From Symbiodinium sp. CCMP2592 (taxonomy: Eukaryota; Sar; Dinophyceae; Suessiales; Symbiodiniaceae): a stretch of 64,000 bases of DNA. The stretch is taken from positions 62,001 through 126,000 of the forward strand of contig CAJNDT010005879.1 in the NCBI GenBank assembly GCA_905221615.1, in the 5' to 3' direction. The notes under the pieces were generated by a model. That model did no database searches. It saw only the letters and a program-made list of their open reading frames with translations, and was not told the DNA's origin. Made by a program: the position numbers and the translations under genes. Below, one piece after another: positions 46,324 through 57,300 of this stretch (positions are counted from its first letter, which is position 1; each line of letters starts with the position of its first letter).

Positions 46324-47878
46324 TAAGAATAGAGCTGAAAGGATTCTGCGATCTTCGCACATATGGATCCAGATTTCGTTGAATGGACGAGGCTCGCCGC
46401 AGAAGCTTGCTTGCCAAATTCCTGTTGTACTTGTCCATGTCAGAAGTACATATCGCTTGCGCTGTCGACGCTGACATGCACTCAGCAGCATGTCGGTCCC
46501 GTGATCGTACAGGCAAGGCTCGAATCCAAGGTCATCACCCAGTCTGTTTCGTTGCGGCGAAAGCAGTGCTTGACAGCTCGTGACCCTTCAGCATGTCCCG
46601 GCTTCTCTCTTTGATCACGGTCCTCACGGTGTGGATGTCACCAGACGTCGTCGGGGCATGTGACGCTGATGCGGTCATGACTGCAGCAACATGCATGCAA
46701 CAACTGTCACCGCCCACGGATGGGAATGTGGCAACCACTTGCCAATACGTGCAGGACTACATGGCTTGCTACCCAGGAGATTGCTGCACGTCAGCTGTTG
46801 AGACGGCGCTGGCCAGTTTTGCGCAAGCTCCTTTCAACTGCGCCGGAACGACATGTGGAGGTGGCAGCCCCGGTGACGGTGGCACGACAACAACAACCAC
46901 ATCAAGCACCCCATGGGTCGTCGGAGCCGGTCTGGTAAGCCAGGCTGCTGGCCCTTTCGGCTTATGTTCAGCGACCTTTCATGCCGGCGCTAATGTTGGC
47001 TGGACTGGAGCTGAGACCACGCAGGGGGGAATTCAGACCTGGGAGGAGTGCTGCAGCCTCTGCAACCCAGACGTCTGCTGCGGATTCGTCCTGATATCAG
47101 ACGGCGCATGCTTCCAAAAACTCGGACCCACTTGCGAAATGATTGGAGGTCCGCCGCAGACGGACTTGGCGCAGACCTCCAATGCGGAATCCATCAGTTT
47201 CTTCAGCTCGGCCACGATGCTGGTTGCACTACGGCTTGCCTCTTGAGTTGCACATATCGAAAGGTGAGCAAAGTAATCTCAGTTTTTCTGCAAAGGAATC
47301 CGGCGCATTGGCAAAGCCGATGTGGCCAACAGGCTTCCTGTGCGGGCTAGCGGCTAGACAGTATAAGAGTTTCATGAGGGCCTAAGGCCAAAGAGCTTGG
47401 GATTCCTCATCCTTTTATCAGCTAGCAGCTGGCATGTGAGTTTCATGACCCATCTGAAGAAGTGCGGGTTCAGAGCTTGTCTGATTGGGGGAAACAGCTG
47501 TGCCTGCTGTGTGACGTGCGGGCAGTCGCAGTGCTCCATCTCGTGCTGCATCCTCATGTCTTGGGATTCTAGGCCTAGTATGGCCCAGTGCCAGGCCCAG
47601 CGTCCTGGAGGATATCGCCAAGTGGATGCTAGTGGCTTATAGTTAGAGGGCTTGTTCTTTCGATGTTTTGTGGACGAAGTGCTTTCGGATCAGTTGATCA
47701 GTTCTTGCAACCTGGCATGTGCCACGTCTGATTTTGAGTCAAGGATGCCCTTCTCCGAAGAGACACTGACCCCTGCAAATCCGCAACGGGCAGTCGCAAG
47801 AACGCGCTGCGCAGCCCGTGCGCTTCGACGGCCCGCATCCTGTGTTAGATGCATTTTGTGCCTCTGATGCGGGAACCT
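46324..47878 (+). repeat. 1,555-bp tandem duplication, copy 1
   Basis: Starts AAGAATAGAGCTGAAAGGAT and is followed directly by copy 2. The unit includes a complete 217-codon gene with 5' and 3' flanks. Differences from copy 2 are few: an 8-base indel near 47695, one-base runs, and scattered substitutions outside the gene. Confidence 0.95.
46593..47246 (+). CDS. secreted Cys-rich protein, PAN-like segment, copy 1
   Basis: The 217-residue protein begins at the first ATG with a typical signal peptide (hydrophobic LLSLITVLTVW, likely cut after VVGA). A first Cys-rich module (about residues 23-90) has spaced cysteines including CC and CxxC-like pairs. A Gly/Thr-rich linker (GGTTTTTTSST) follows, then a second module with EECCSLCNPDVCCGF and GACFQKL, the layout of PAN/Apple-type domains. 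The C-terminus is hydrophobic (FFSSATMLVALRLAS), so a GPI anchor or membrane tether is possible. It is expected at the cell surface or outside the cell, binding carbohydrate or protein. The gene is intronless as read. The second copy encodes the same protein. Confidence 0.75.
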   Translation: MSRLLSLITVLTVWMSPDVVGACDADAVMTAATCMQQLSPPTDGNVATTCQYVQDYMACYPGDCCTSAVETALASFAQAPFNCAGTTCGGGSPGDGGTTTTTTSSTPWVVGAGLVSQAAGPFGLCSATFHAGANVGWTGAETTQGGIQTWEECCSLCNPDVCCGFVLISDGACFQKLGPTCEMIGGPPQTDLAQTSNAESISFFSSATMLVALRLAS

Positions 47879-49426
47879 TAAGAATAGAGCTGAAAGGATT
47901 CTGCGATCTTCGCACATATGGATCCAGATTTCGTTGAATGGACGAGGCTCGCCGCAGAAGCTTGCTTGCCAACTTCCTGTTGTACTTGTCCATGTCAGAA
48001 GTACATATCGCTTGCGCTGTCGAAGCTGACATGCACTCAGTAGCATGTCGGTCCCGTGATCGTACAGGCAAGGCTCGAATCCAAGGTCATCACCCAGTCT
48101 GTTTCGTTGCGGCGAAAGCAGTGCTTGACAGCTCGTGACCCTTCAGCATGTCCCGGCTTCTCTCTTTGATCACGGTCCTCACGGTGTGGATGTCACCAGA
48201 CGTCGTCGGGGCATGTGACGCTGATGCGGTCATGACTGCAGCAACATGCATGCAACAACTGTCACCGCCCACGGATGGGAATGTGGCAACCACTTGCCAA
48301 TACGTGCAGGACTACATGGCTTGCTACCCAGGAGATTGCTGCACGTCAGCTGTTGAGACGGCGCTGGCCAGTTTTGCGCAAGCTCCTTTCAACTGCGCCG
48401 GAACGACATGTGGAGGTGGCAGCCCCGGTGACGGTGGCACGACAACAACAACCACATCAAGCACCCCATGGGTCGTCGGAGCCGGTCTGGTAAGCCAGGC
48501 TGCTGGCCCTTTCGGCTTATGTTCAGCGACCTTTCATGCCGGCGCTAATGTTGGCTGGACTGGAGCTGAGACCACGCAGGGGGGAATTCAGACCTGGGAG
48601 GAGTGCTGCAGCCTCTGCAACCCAGACGTCTGCTGCGGATTCGTCCTGATATCAGACGGCGCATGCTTCCAAAAACTCGGACCCACTTGCGAAATGATTG
48701 GAGGTCCGCCGCAGACGGACTTGGCGCAGACCTCCAATGCGGAATCCATCAGTTTCTTCAGCTCGGCCACGATGCTGGTTGCACTACGGCTTGCCTCTTG
48801 AGTTGCACATATCGAAAGGTGAGCAAAGTAATCTCAGTTTTCTGCAAAGGAATCCGGCGCATTGGCAAAGCCGATGTGGCCAACAGGCTTCCTGTGCGGG
48901 CTAGCGGCTAGACAGTATAAGAGTTTCATGAGGGCCTAAGGCCAAAGGGCTTGGGATTCCTCATCCTTTTATCAGCTAGCAGCTAGCATGTGAGTTTCAT
49001 GACCCATCTGAAGAAGTGTGGGTTCAGAGCTTGTCTGATTGGGGGAAACAGCTGTGCCTGCTGTGTGACGTGCGGGCAGTCGCAGTGCTCCATCTCGTGC
49101 TGCATCCTCATGTCTTGGGATTCTAGGCCTAGTATGGCCCAGTGCCAGGCCCAGCGTCCTGGAGGATATCGCCAAGTGGATGCTAGTGGCTTATAATTAG
49201 AGGGCTTGTTCTTTCGATGTTTTGTGGACGAAGTGCTTTCGGATCAGTTCTTGCAACCTGGCATGTGCCACGTCTGATTTTGAGTCAAGGATGCCCTTCT
49301 CCGAAGAGACACTGACCCCTGCAAATCCGCAACGGGCAGTCGCAAGAACGCGCTGCGCAGCCCGTGCGCTTCGACGGCCCGCATCCTGTGTTAGATGCAT
49401 TTGTGCCTCTGATGTGGGAACCTATC
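47879..49426 (+). repeat. 1.55-kb tandem duplication, copy 2
   Basis: Repeats copy 1 nearly base for base and ends at GTGGGAACC, where copy 1 runs into copy 2. Confidence 0.95.
48148..48801 (+). CDS. secreted Cys-rich protein, PAN-like segment, copy 2
   Basis: Encodes a protein identical in all 217 residues to that of 46593-47246, exactly 1,555 bases downstream. Signal peptide, two Cys-rich modules, Thr-rich linker and hydrophobic C-terminus are all kept. Flanking bases differ slightly more than the coding part, which suggests a recent duplication or gene conversion, with both copies probably functional. Confidence 0.75.
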   Translation: MSRLLSLITVLTVWMSPDVVGACDADAVMTAATCMQQLSPPTDGNVATTCQYVQDYMACYPGDCCTSAVETALASFAQAPFNCAGTTCGGGSPGDGGTTTTTTSSTPWVVGAGLVSQAAGPFGLCSATFHAGANVGWTGAETTQGGIQTWEECCSLCNPDVCCGFVLISDGACFQKLGPTCEMIGGPPQTDLAQTSNAESISFFSSATMLVALRLAS

Positions 49427-50584
49427 CGCCAAATGGGTTTGAAGGCAGGGTCCTGCCTGGCAGGCAAACTTGGGGTAGTTGGGAGGATTCCGCTGAAAAG
49501 AGCACAGCGACACAGCGAGCCGCAGCAAAGGTTCAGGATTGGCTGGCCAGCAATCGTGCCGAGCAGGGGAAGCCTCGGGAGATGATGAAAAGATTGGGGG
49601 GCCCTTAAGCTGCGTGGCCCAGCCTGTGACAGTGTCTCGCACATTGGAAGCAGCAGCTATTGGAATGGGAGCTGCTGTGCCATCGTCTTCGTCTGAGCCT
49701 GTCGTGCGTCGCCTCGAAATCGTGAGTGGTCCAAGAGAAGCGGCAGTCCGCCACCAGCCATCGTGGCAATGCTGCGTGTACCTGATGCCAGTCCGCTGCC
49801 TGCAAGCTGCGACGAGGGAGCCCAAATTGCTTCGTGCTTTTTCGCAATGATTCGTGTTTCAGCAATCCTTTGCCAACGAAGTGGGGCTATGCCATGACTT
49901 GCAACGCATCGTGCTTTGACTGCGAGATGGTTTCGTGCACTCACAGCTATTTTCACTCAATGTGTGTCACAACTTCAAATGAAACGATGACACGTTTTTG
50001 GCAAGTACAAGCTTGCTTTGTGCTTTACTAGGCTCAGTAGGAATGAAGGTCGAAGTCTGTAGTGAAAACAAGCCCAAATTCGTTGACACGCTTGTCCGAT
50101 CCCTTTCTGATGGATTCTGTTTTTGTCGTTCTTGCAGTGGCCAGCCAACTCAACAATTTCAGTTGCGCATTCGCAGCTTTGGTGGCCCAACATGTGCCTG
50201 CCCAACGGATCAGCAAGGCGCGAAGTTTGTGTGCATTGACATGGTCTTTCGGTCAACAGGTCGATGTACTTGGTTTTGAAACCAGAGTCGCAGTTCGCAG
50301 CTGATCGACCCGACCGTGCTTGCACAGTGCACAAGTGCCTGAAGTTTCGATTTGCTTTGCAGAGTCAGAGGCCTTTCCATCATGGGCTGGGGCGGCGTGA
50401 TGTGCTCGAACACTGCCGAGGCAGTCTGGAGCCCTTTCTCCTTGTCTGTGTCTTTTCATTAGGTTTTGTTCTTCATTGGATCTCACTGCGAGTGCCTTGA
50501 CATGAATTCGTGGCGTGATTGGGCAGCCGTTTAGGCTCAGGAAACTCGGAAGAAGCGTTAGATCCGCGCGGAGCGATTTGATCG
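49427..50584. other. intergenic, no gene resolved
   Basis: Short frames only, for example 50062-50304 (+) with a hydrophobic start. No domain seen. Confidence 0.4.
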
Positions 50585-53500
50585 ATGACGCAGAAATACA
50601 CCGAAATGAAACTGATGGAAAATGCGGAGGCCGGTGAGGTGAACGCCGCCAGTGACTCCAGCAAGGACCAGTGCTGGTGGATTTAGGTTGTTTATTCCGA
50701 CAGTGATTCCCTTTCGATTTCCGCAGTGATCTTCGGGTTCACGACAAACATCTCCAGTGTTAACTCAAGCTTCCCTCAGCCCGGTCTTGTCAGGAATCTT
50801 CGGAGCCCAGCTGGTGCGAGACTTATTGGTCCAAGATGAGAGGTGCGGGTGAGAGCCCACCTCCAAAACTGCCTCCGTCGCCCCTTGACTTGAAGCATGT
50901 TGAGTTGGGGCCATCCATGGGTCGGCCATTGGGGAAGCTTTCCCAGTTTCAGGATAACCTTCTGCAAAGCCTCTCCTATTTTGAGGAAGACGCGCGGAAG
51001 AGAAAGAGCTTCGCTGTACCGTGCATCCGTACATCCTTTGTTTTGCGTAGATGTTCCTTATGAAAAGCCTCATGGCAGAACCCATGCAAAGACAGCCGGA
51101 TTTTCGTTGGATTTCGCCAGCTCAATCAGGTTCTTGGCCTGGAGCTTCCTGGGTGCTTTCGTCGGCATGAGTGCCATCGGCCTGATCCATGCGCACCTCA
51201 TGCTTCCCAAGACCCACATGCCCTTGTTGGTGGGATCCTTTGGCGCGATGTCAGTGATTCTCTTCAGCGGATTCAAGACTCCCGTTGCGCAGCCTTTCAA
51301 CGTCATCGTCGGCCCCTCTGCCAAGAGAGAGTCTTCCGCCAGTAACGGACTGGGAGCCATAGCCCCTTAACCCCCCTCCCACAACTGGATGCGTGTTTGA
51401 GTGTATAGTGTATGCTTCAGCCCCCAGATTCAAAGGCAACACCATTGGCGGCTTGGTGGGTGTGGTGGTGCACGATGTGTTGACCGCCCTGGGTTTGGGC
51501 AGCTATGTGTGGTTGGCCTCCGCCTTGGCGGTTTCCCTGACCATCGTGGCGCAAGAGGTCACACGAACCGTGCATCCACCAGGCGGGACGATGCCTGCTC
51601 CAGTGATGAACATGGATAGTTGGACATCTGGATAGTTGGAGATGTCTATCCAACCAATTTTGCGGGTTGTGCTGCCTCCAGGTTAGCTGAAGATCCTTAG
51701 CGAGAGGCCCAACAGTCTCGTAGCCTGATCACTTTCTCAATGTAATTCCCATTTTTGGTGGTACTCTCGTGTTCGAGCAGGGCCAGATTTGTACAACGGA
51801 GGGACTGAAACCATTAAACCCCTAAGCCTAAACCCTAAACCCTAACGTCTACTTCGAATCAACGGGAAACACAGGCCCCCAAACCCCCCAACTCTTCCGA
51901 AGCCAGGACTGGAATCTCACACTCGTAACAGCAGTGAGAAAAGAAGCGACAAAGCCTTGGTGTGTTTCCATGGGAGCACGTCTAGCAGACTAGCAGCCGA
52001 GGCGGAGCGACCGCTTTGATCTATGTCACAACCCCACTGGTGCAGCATTTGGGTGCCTTGGAATCAAAGCACAGCCGTGCCGTGGTCAGGTTGCAGGTGG
52101 GAATTTGACGGCTTGGAAATCGTTTGATGGGAAGTGTGGTCAGGCATTTCTCAGGCTCGGCTCGAGAAAAGTTGACCAAAGTGATCTATTTCGTGGGGTC
52201 CATGAGGTCCATTGCCATCCTGTGTTTGAGCAATAGCTGGTGACCGGCCTTCTTAGGCTACAAGTATGTCTTTTGCCCATCATTCCTGGGAGCCGTGATC
52301 ATGGTGGCCGTTGCCTGCATCACCAACAACTTGTCGGGGGCCCGGACCTATCCGCAGTACTGGTTCCCATCGGAGGCGGCAGAGGAATCCACACCTTCCA
52401 ACTATTTCATGAAGTTCCTGGGCGCAAACGCCAAGCCTCTGCCTGCAGCCTCTCCACCCTTGGCACAGACTTGGTGTAGCTTCCTGGGCGCTTTCGTGGG
52501 CATTGGTAGCTTGGCTCATGTTTGAGATTTCAGGGGCTTGAAAAATCAAATCCGGAGCGTGCAAGCTTCAAAATGTCAGTGTTAACAGTGATTGGCATCA
52601 TATGTTGTAGTATGCTTTACACATACAAAATGCTGTCAGTTGTCACTCGTGCTCATCGCTGGTACGTTTTGGGTCTCGAATCTGGAGTATGCTGAGTTAG
52701 ATGGCCAGGTACCTTGGGGCTGCTGCATACCTACTTCGTTGGCCCCGACCTCCACGAAGTTCTGCTGGTGGGAGCCTTTGGCGCGATGTGCCTTGGATAG
52801 TAGCCGCCCAGTAGGACATGAAGCCTCGAAATTTGGCTGGGTACCCGAATGGTTTGAGCCGTACGCATCACGGTACTGGAGTCATGACATCTGCATCCTA
52901 CAGAGGAGTACCAGGTTGACTTGCCAGGTCTGTGATCATCTTCAGCGCATGGAAAGTGCCCTTTGCTCAGCCGAAGAATGCCATCATCGGGAACTGCATC
53001 GGCGGCTTGACCGGCGTTTGCGTGCCTTGGCTGCGGGTGGGGCATGCTTGCATGCGGTCACACACATGGAAAGCAAACATGGCTCCAGCCATAATCGGGA
53101 TTTTGCGCAGCAATGCTCATGTAGTGTCTTCAGTTGCCCGACCTACTCCCAGGTCTACGACCTCATGGGCTCAGCAGGCCTGAGCGAATACATCTGGCTG
53201 GGCGCGGCTCTTTCTGTTGCCCTGACTATCACTCTGCAGGAGCGGAGTTGGGTCAAGATCCCGTCAATTTTCCCGCCGACAGCGTGGGAAGATAGGATCC
53301 TTTCAAAGGGTGTGGGTCCCACGAAGATAGAAGAGCTCTCAGATGTTCAGTATGCTAGAGTTTAACTCCCGTACTTATTTTCAAGACAGCTTGCGCTGTA
53401 CAATCAGTGTTTTGTATAATCGTACATATATACTAATTTTAACGCTACGCCGCCCGCCTCGGCTCTCCAGTAGCAGGGCGAGGGTCTTGTAAACGGTCTG

Positions 53501-53636
53501 GTCAGAGAACGAAAAGAAGACAAGGCACCCGTGAAATGCTGGATTCAGAGCTTGGTGGGAAAGCCAAAGCGGGGACGAGGAAAAGGAGATGGGGGCGGGC
53601 AGAAGAAGTCGGAGGGCGGTGCGAGGGGAGAGGCCA

Positions 53637-53667
<31 letters not shown>

Positions 53668-54245
53668 GTGAGAGGGGCAAAATGAGGGGAAGCCGGACAA
53701 GGGCGTGGCAAACGAACGCAAAAACAGGGTGTCACCAATCATTCGCGCTGCAGGGAGGAGGATTAGGTGGAGGGAACCTGAGGCTAAGTATATAGATTTA
53801 CGATTACATATGTGGCCTGCATTCCGATCATTCCTGTGTCCAGGAGCTGACCAACACTGTGCATCCTCCCGGTGGTGCAACAGCGCTGCTTTTCGTGATC
53901 GTTCCAGTGCTTCACAAGTTCAAATTTGCTTATGCCTCTTGGTGCAAAAAACGGTAAGCCTAAACCATAGTTCTCATGTGCGTATGCTACTTGATTGATG
54001 CCACCACGACTTGGTGGTGTTGATGCTTCATGGGGTTTTGAGTTGAAGACTGCCAGTGGCTAGTTGGGCAAAGGGCTTCCAAATCGCAGGCTCTACTGTT
54101 GCACATGTGTGCTTCACCGGGCCTGAGCTTCACCTAGGTGGTGACACCTTCATTGCTGGGAACTGTGATCCTGGTGCTAGTGGGATGCATCACCAACAAC
54201 CTGGTGAGCCAACGTCATTATCCACAATTTTGGTTCCCTTTCTGA
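50585..54245 (+). CDS. two-domain HPP family membrane protein, multi-exon
   Basis: The ATG at 50585 opens a hydrophilic N-terminus (KYTEMKLMENAEAGEV). HPP domain 1: about 51110-51310 (LAWSFLGAFVGMSAIG, LLVGSFGAMSVILF, PVAQPFNVIVG), 51433-51620 (NTIGGLVGVVVHDVL, SLTIVAQEVTRTVHPPGG) and 52262-52370 (FLGAVIMVAVACITNN, YPQYWFP). Domain 2 starts in the same exon (NYFMKFLGANAKPLP, CSFLGAFVGIG) and continues at 52725-52795 (VLLVGAFGAMC), 52930-53030 (FAQPKNAIIGNCIGGLTG), 53150-53239 (LGAALSVALTITLQ), 53844-53955 (ELTNTVHPPGGATALLF) and about 54130-54245 (LLGTVILVLVGCITNN, YPQFWFPF, stop TGA). Intron 53240-53843 is GA-AG. The His-Pro-Pro motif is intact in both domains. Plant and cyanobacterial HPP proteins have been linked to nitrite transport, so a plastid or other membrane transporter is a reasonable inference. 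Several inner junctions are approximate. Confidence 0.8.
51811..51846 (-). repeat. interstitial telomere-like CCCTAAA motif
   Basis: CCTAAACCCTAAACCCTAAC with preceding degenerate units, inside an intron of the HPP gene. TTTAGGG is the telomere unit reported for dinoflagellates. Confidence 0.8.
53637..53666 (+). repeat. uninterrupted run of 30 G
   Basis: A pure G homopolymer within the 604-base GA-AG intron of the HPP gene, in a purine-rich context. Confidence 0.95.
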
Positions 54246-56024
54246 GTGTCAACCTTCTCTTAGACAGGGTTCGTGAAACCGGCCTGCGATCATTTCGCGA
54301 TCGAGAACCGGAGCAGGTTTTTCCCTTCAACCAAAGTGGTTAACTCATAGCTTCAGATGCTGCTGTAAGCATGGAGTGCTGCTGCAGCATTGATGCTAAG
54401 CCCACTAGGCGCTCTAAAGGAGAGCCCCGGGTCACTAGACTGGCGGCTGCGGAGACTGCCCAGTTGCGATCTGCTGGTTGTTACAAAAAGCTTGTCGTTA
54501 GCTCAGACGTTTGCATTCTGACACTGCGTGCTTCGGAGTGGCAAGCCTTCATTGATGAAGCCTTTCTTGCGGAAGCACGGCCCCACCCCACCCTGCGGCA
54601 GGTGCATGCGGCATAGCCCTGGCAACGTCGCTGAGGCAGCGGAGCCCCTCAAAGTCCTCAAAGTGCAGGAGAGGTACTTGAGAAAACACAGGCAGGGTGC
54701 CCTCATTGCAAAGCGGGGAAGCGTTAATGCCTCCGCTCCTTTGCCACTCCATGCGTGCGCTTGACCTGGCAGGATTTTGCAGAAAGTAAGAAATGACGCT
54801 GGTCGAAAAGCATGTACCGTGCTCAGACGAAGGACAATCCGATAAACGAACATGCATTTTAGAATCTGGGTGCCGGTGGCGAAGGTCGTTGCCAGTGGCG
54901 AGTTTCGCAGTTACGTTTTCAGCCTCCCACTAGCCTAGCGAGAAGGAGCGCCCCCCTGCCGAAAACCAGTGAAACTTCAAACATTCTCCTTTCACTCCCG
55001 GTGGTGAGGTGTTGGATGCCAATGGTGAATTTGTGTTAGTCCCCCGCCGATTTCTTCGCCAGCCTATTCGCTCCTAAACACGGTCAATGCTCAATGCTCA
55101 TGGTAGCTGATTCTGTTCAGCATCAGATGCGTATCCTTCAGCAAATGCGTGGCACGACTCTGCATCTTGGTTTCTCAATCGGTCAGCCTTTCATTCGAAT
55201 ACGAAGCATGGAGCAGTAGTCACAACGATTCTGCCCCGCCTCCGCTGACTCATTCAATGAAGGCAAACCCTACACCCCAATCCACGTCATCCTCCGCACT
55301 GGCACAAGATGTCGCAAGAATGTGCACGCCTGTGTGTGTGCGCGCCGCAGAGGTAAAGCCTGGATCTGTGCATGCGTCCCCTGGCTGTTTGTGTCAGAAT
55401 GCCTAGCAGTAGGTCATGGTGTGAAGTTCAAGCATCTCAGCATTCCTAGTGGTGTGTGGTTTGTCGTCAGTGGCAGAATTTGCAATGCAGACCTGGGAAA
55501 GCGAGCTGTGCCCCGACAACCAGCCCGCAAGCCCCCACAACCTTCGCCCAACACCGTACCAAGCATCAGCGTCCATCAACCTGCGCCCCTAAAGCCGCCC
55601 ACAAGCCCCGTCCCTCAGCCCTTCCACTGCCCACTAGCTGATTTATTCACGCTGTTTGTTGCAAGCGTGGCCTCAACAAGCAAAGGGTTTGTACTGATCG
55701 GCATTTCAAGTGCAAAGACTCGGTCTACCGGAATGCAGTCGAATAACGCCCAAAAGGTACTGAAGTCACCATGACCATGCGCTACCTCCGCCCACCCACT
55801 TGTTACACAAACAGACTGTTCTCTCTTTCACAACGGTGTGTGCGCATGTCCGTGCGTGCGCCGCAAAAGTAAGCGTCGGACCTGAGCATGCGTCCCTTGA
55901 CTGTATGTGTCAGGTCAGGGCGCACAACATGTATTGCAAGCGTCATCAGCTCTCTCACTGTCTGCTTGTTGCGTCGGAAACAAAACAAAACTTTCAGCAA
56001 TCACCAACACGATCACCCAGTCGC

Positions 56025-56065
<41 letters not shown>

Positions 56066-57300
56066 ATGGTTACCGAAAGCATAGATTCCTCCTATTCCTT
56101 TCATCGCATATACCCAGCCTTCAGCAAGAACGGGGGAATTATGCTCGCTCCTCACCCCCGAAACTTGCATAACCAAACATGCGGGTGGGCTTGAAGCCCG
56201 GGGGTCTTGACCGACCCCTATGCCCGGGAGAGAGAGACAGAGAGAGAGAGAGAGAGCTTGAGCGCGCGGTGTAGGGGGTAACACCCCTACACCATAGCCC
56301 TGGCGAAAGAAAGAAAGAGAGAGAGAGAGAGAGGGAGCATGGTGAAACAGTCATGGAGGGGCCCGCGAGCTGCAACTAGCCGCTGGCATTGAGATCTCCG
56401 AACAACTGACGTGTCCGTTGTCGAATGCCTTGGGCTTTTCTTTGGAAGATGCCCCTCCAGGCCAATTTGTGTCCTACACTTGCTCCGAAGCAATTCAAAA
56501 CTATTCACCTTGTTTACGAAGATTCAGGCCATCAGCTTCCGGCCGACAGCTTTCATTCTCAGCCTCGCCATGCAATTCGTCAATCACAGGAAAATCCTCA
56601 GAGTTGCCCAAACCCAACAGAACAGGGAGCGGTTTCTCAAAGAACGGGAACCAACTCCAAAGCTCAACAGGCTTGCCACGGCAGCTTCTATTCAACAATA
56701 AGTCCAAGGTGCACAACCCTTGCCGACAAAGTTCGTTGAAACCCTTGCAAAGATTAACAGTTCCTCCAAGGCCGTCGAGTTTCGGAAGAGGCTGCGCGGT
56801 GGTGATTGATCTCTGCCAACAGGCACAAGATGGTGCGGAAGTTAAGGGGGTGAAGATCCAAGGTGTAAGGTCGTTTAGGCCGTTTCGGCATCTTAAGTTC
56901 TGGGTTTTGGAGCCATGTGATACCAGTCAGGTTTAGCATACACCGGTGTGCTGCGGTTTGCAAGAGCGCAACCTAGTGGCTTCCCGGAGACTCACAGTCA
57001 AAACTTCAGAGCGCCTGAGACGGTTTCGCACATGCCCTGCAGCACTCAAAACCCATAGCTTCCGTGTTCCTTGGCTACCTAATCAGCATTGAGACGTACA
57101 CTACGGAGCACTGTGAAGCTCAAGGACACCGACGATCTCCTGGCGCGGTGGAGGCCCTGACGAGGGCAGTGAAGTGGGGCGTCAAAGTTTCCTCTCCGCT
57201 TCGCGTGTAATTCGCTTGTTCAGAGCAAGGTCGTTACTACGACCTGGGTTTGATTGACTCTACAGAGCACGATGCATCGCCGTTTGTCGCCAGCTTGCAG
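54246..57300. other. no firm gene; purine-rich simple repeats
   Basis: Frames at 54371-54616 (+, Cys-rich start) and 56418-56936 (+, Ser/Pro-rich) are open but without motifs. Two related segments with CGCGCCGCA and GAGCATGCGTCCC words (about 55325-55420 and 55840-55925) look like old duplicates. Several GA arrays occur. Confidence 0.4.
56025..56063. repeat. (GA)n array
   Basis: Nearly pure GA dinucleotide. Further arrays lie at 56229-56256 and 56305-56334. Confidence 0.95.
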
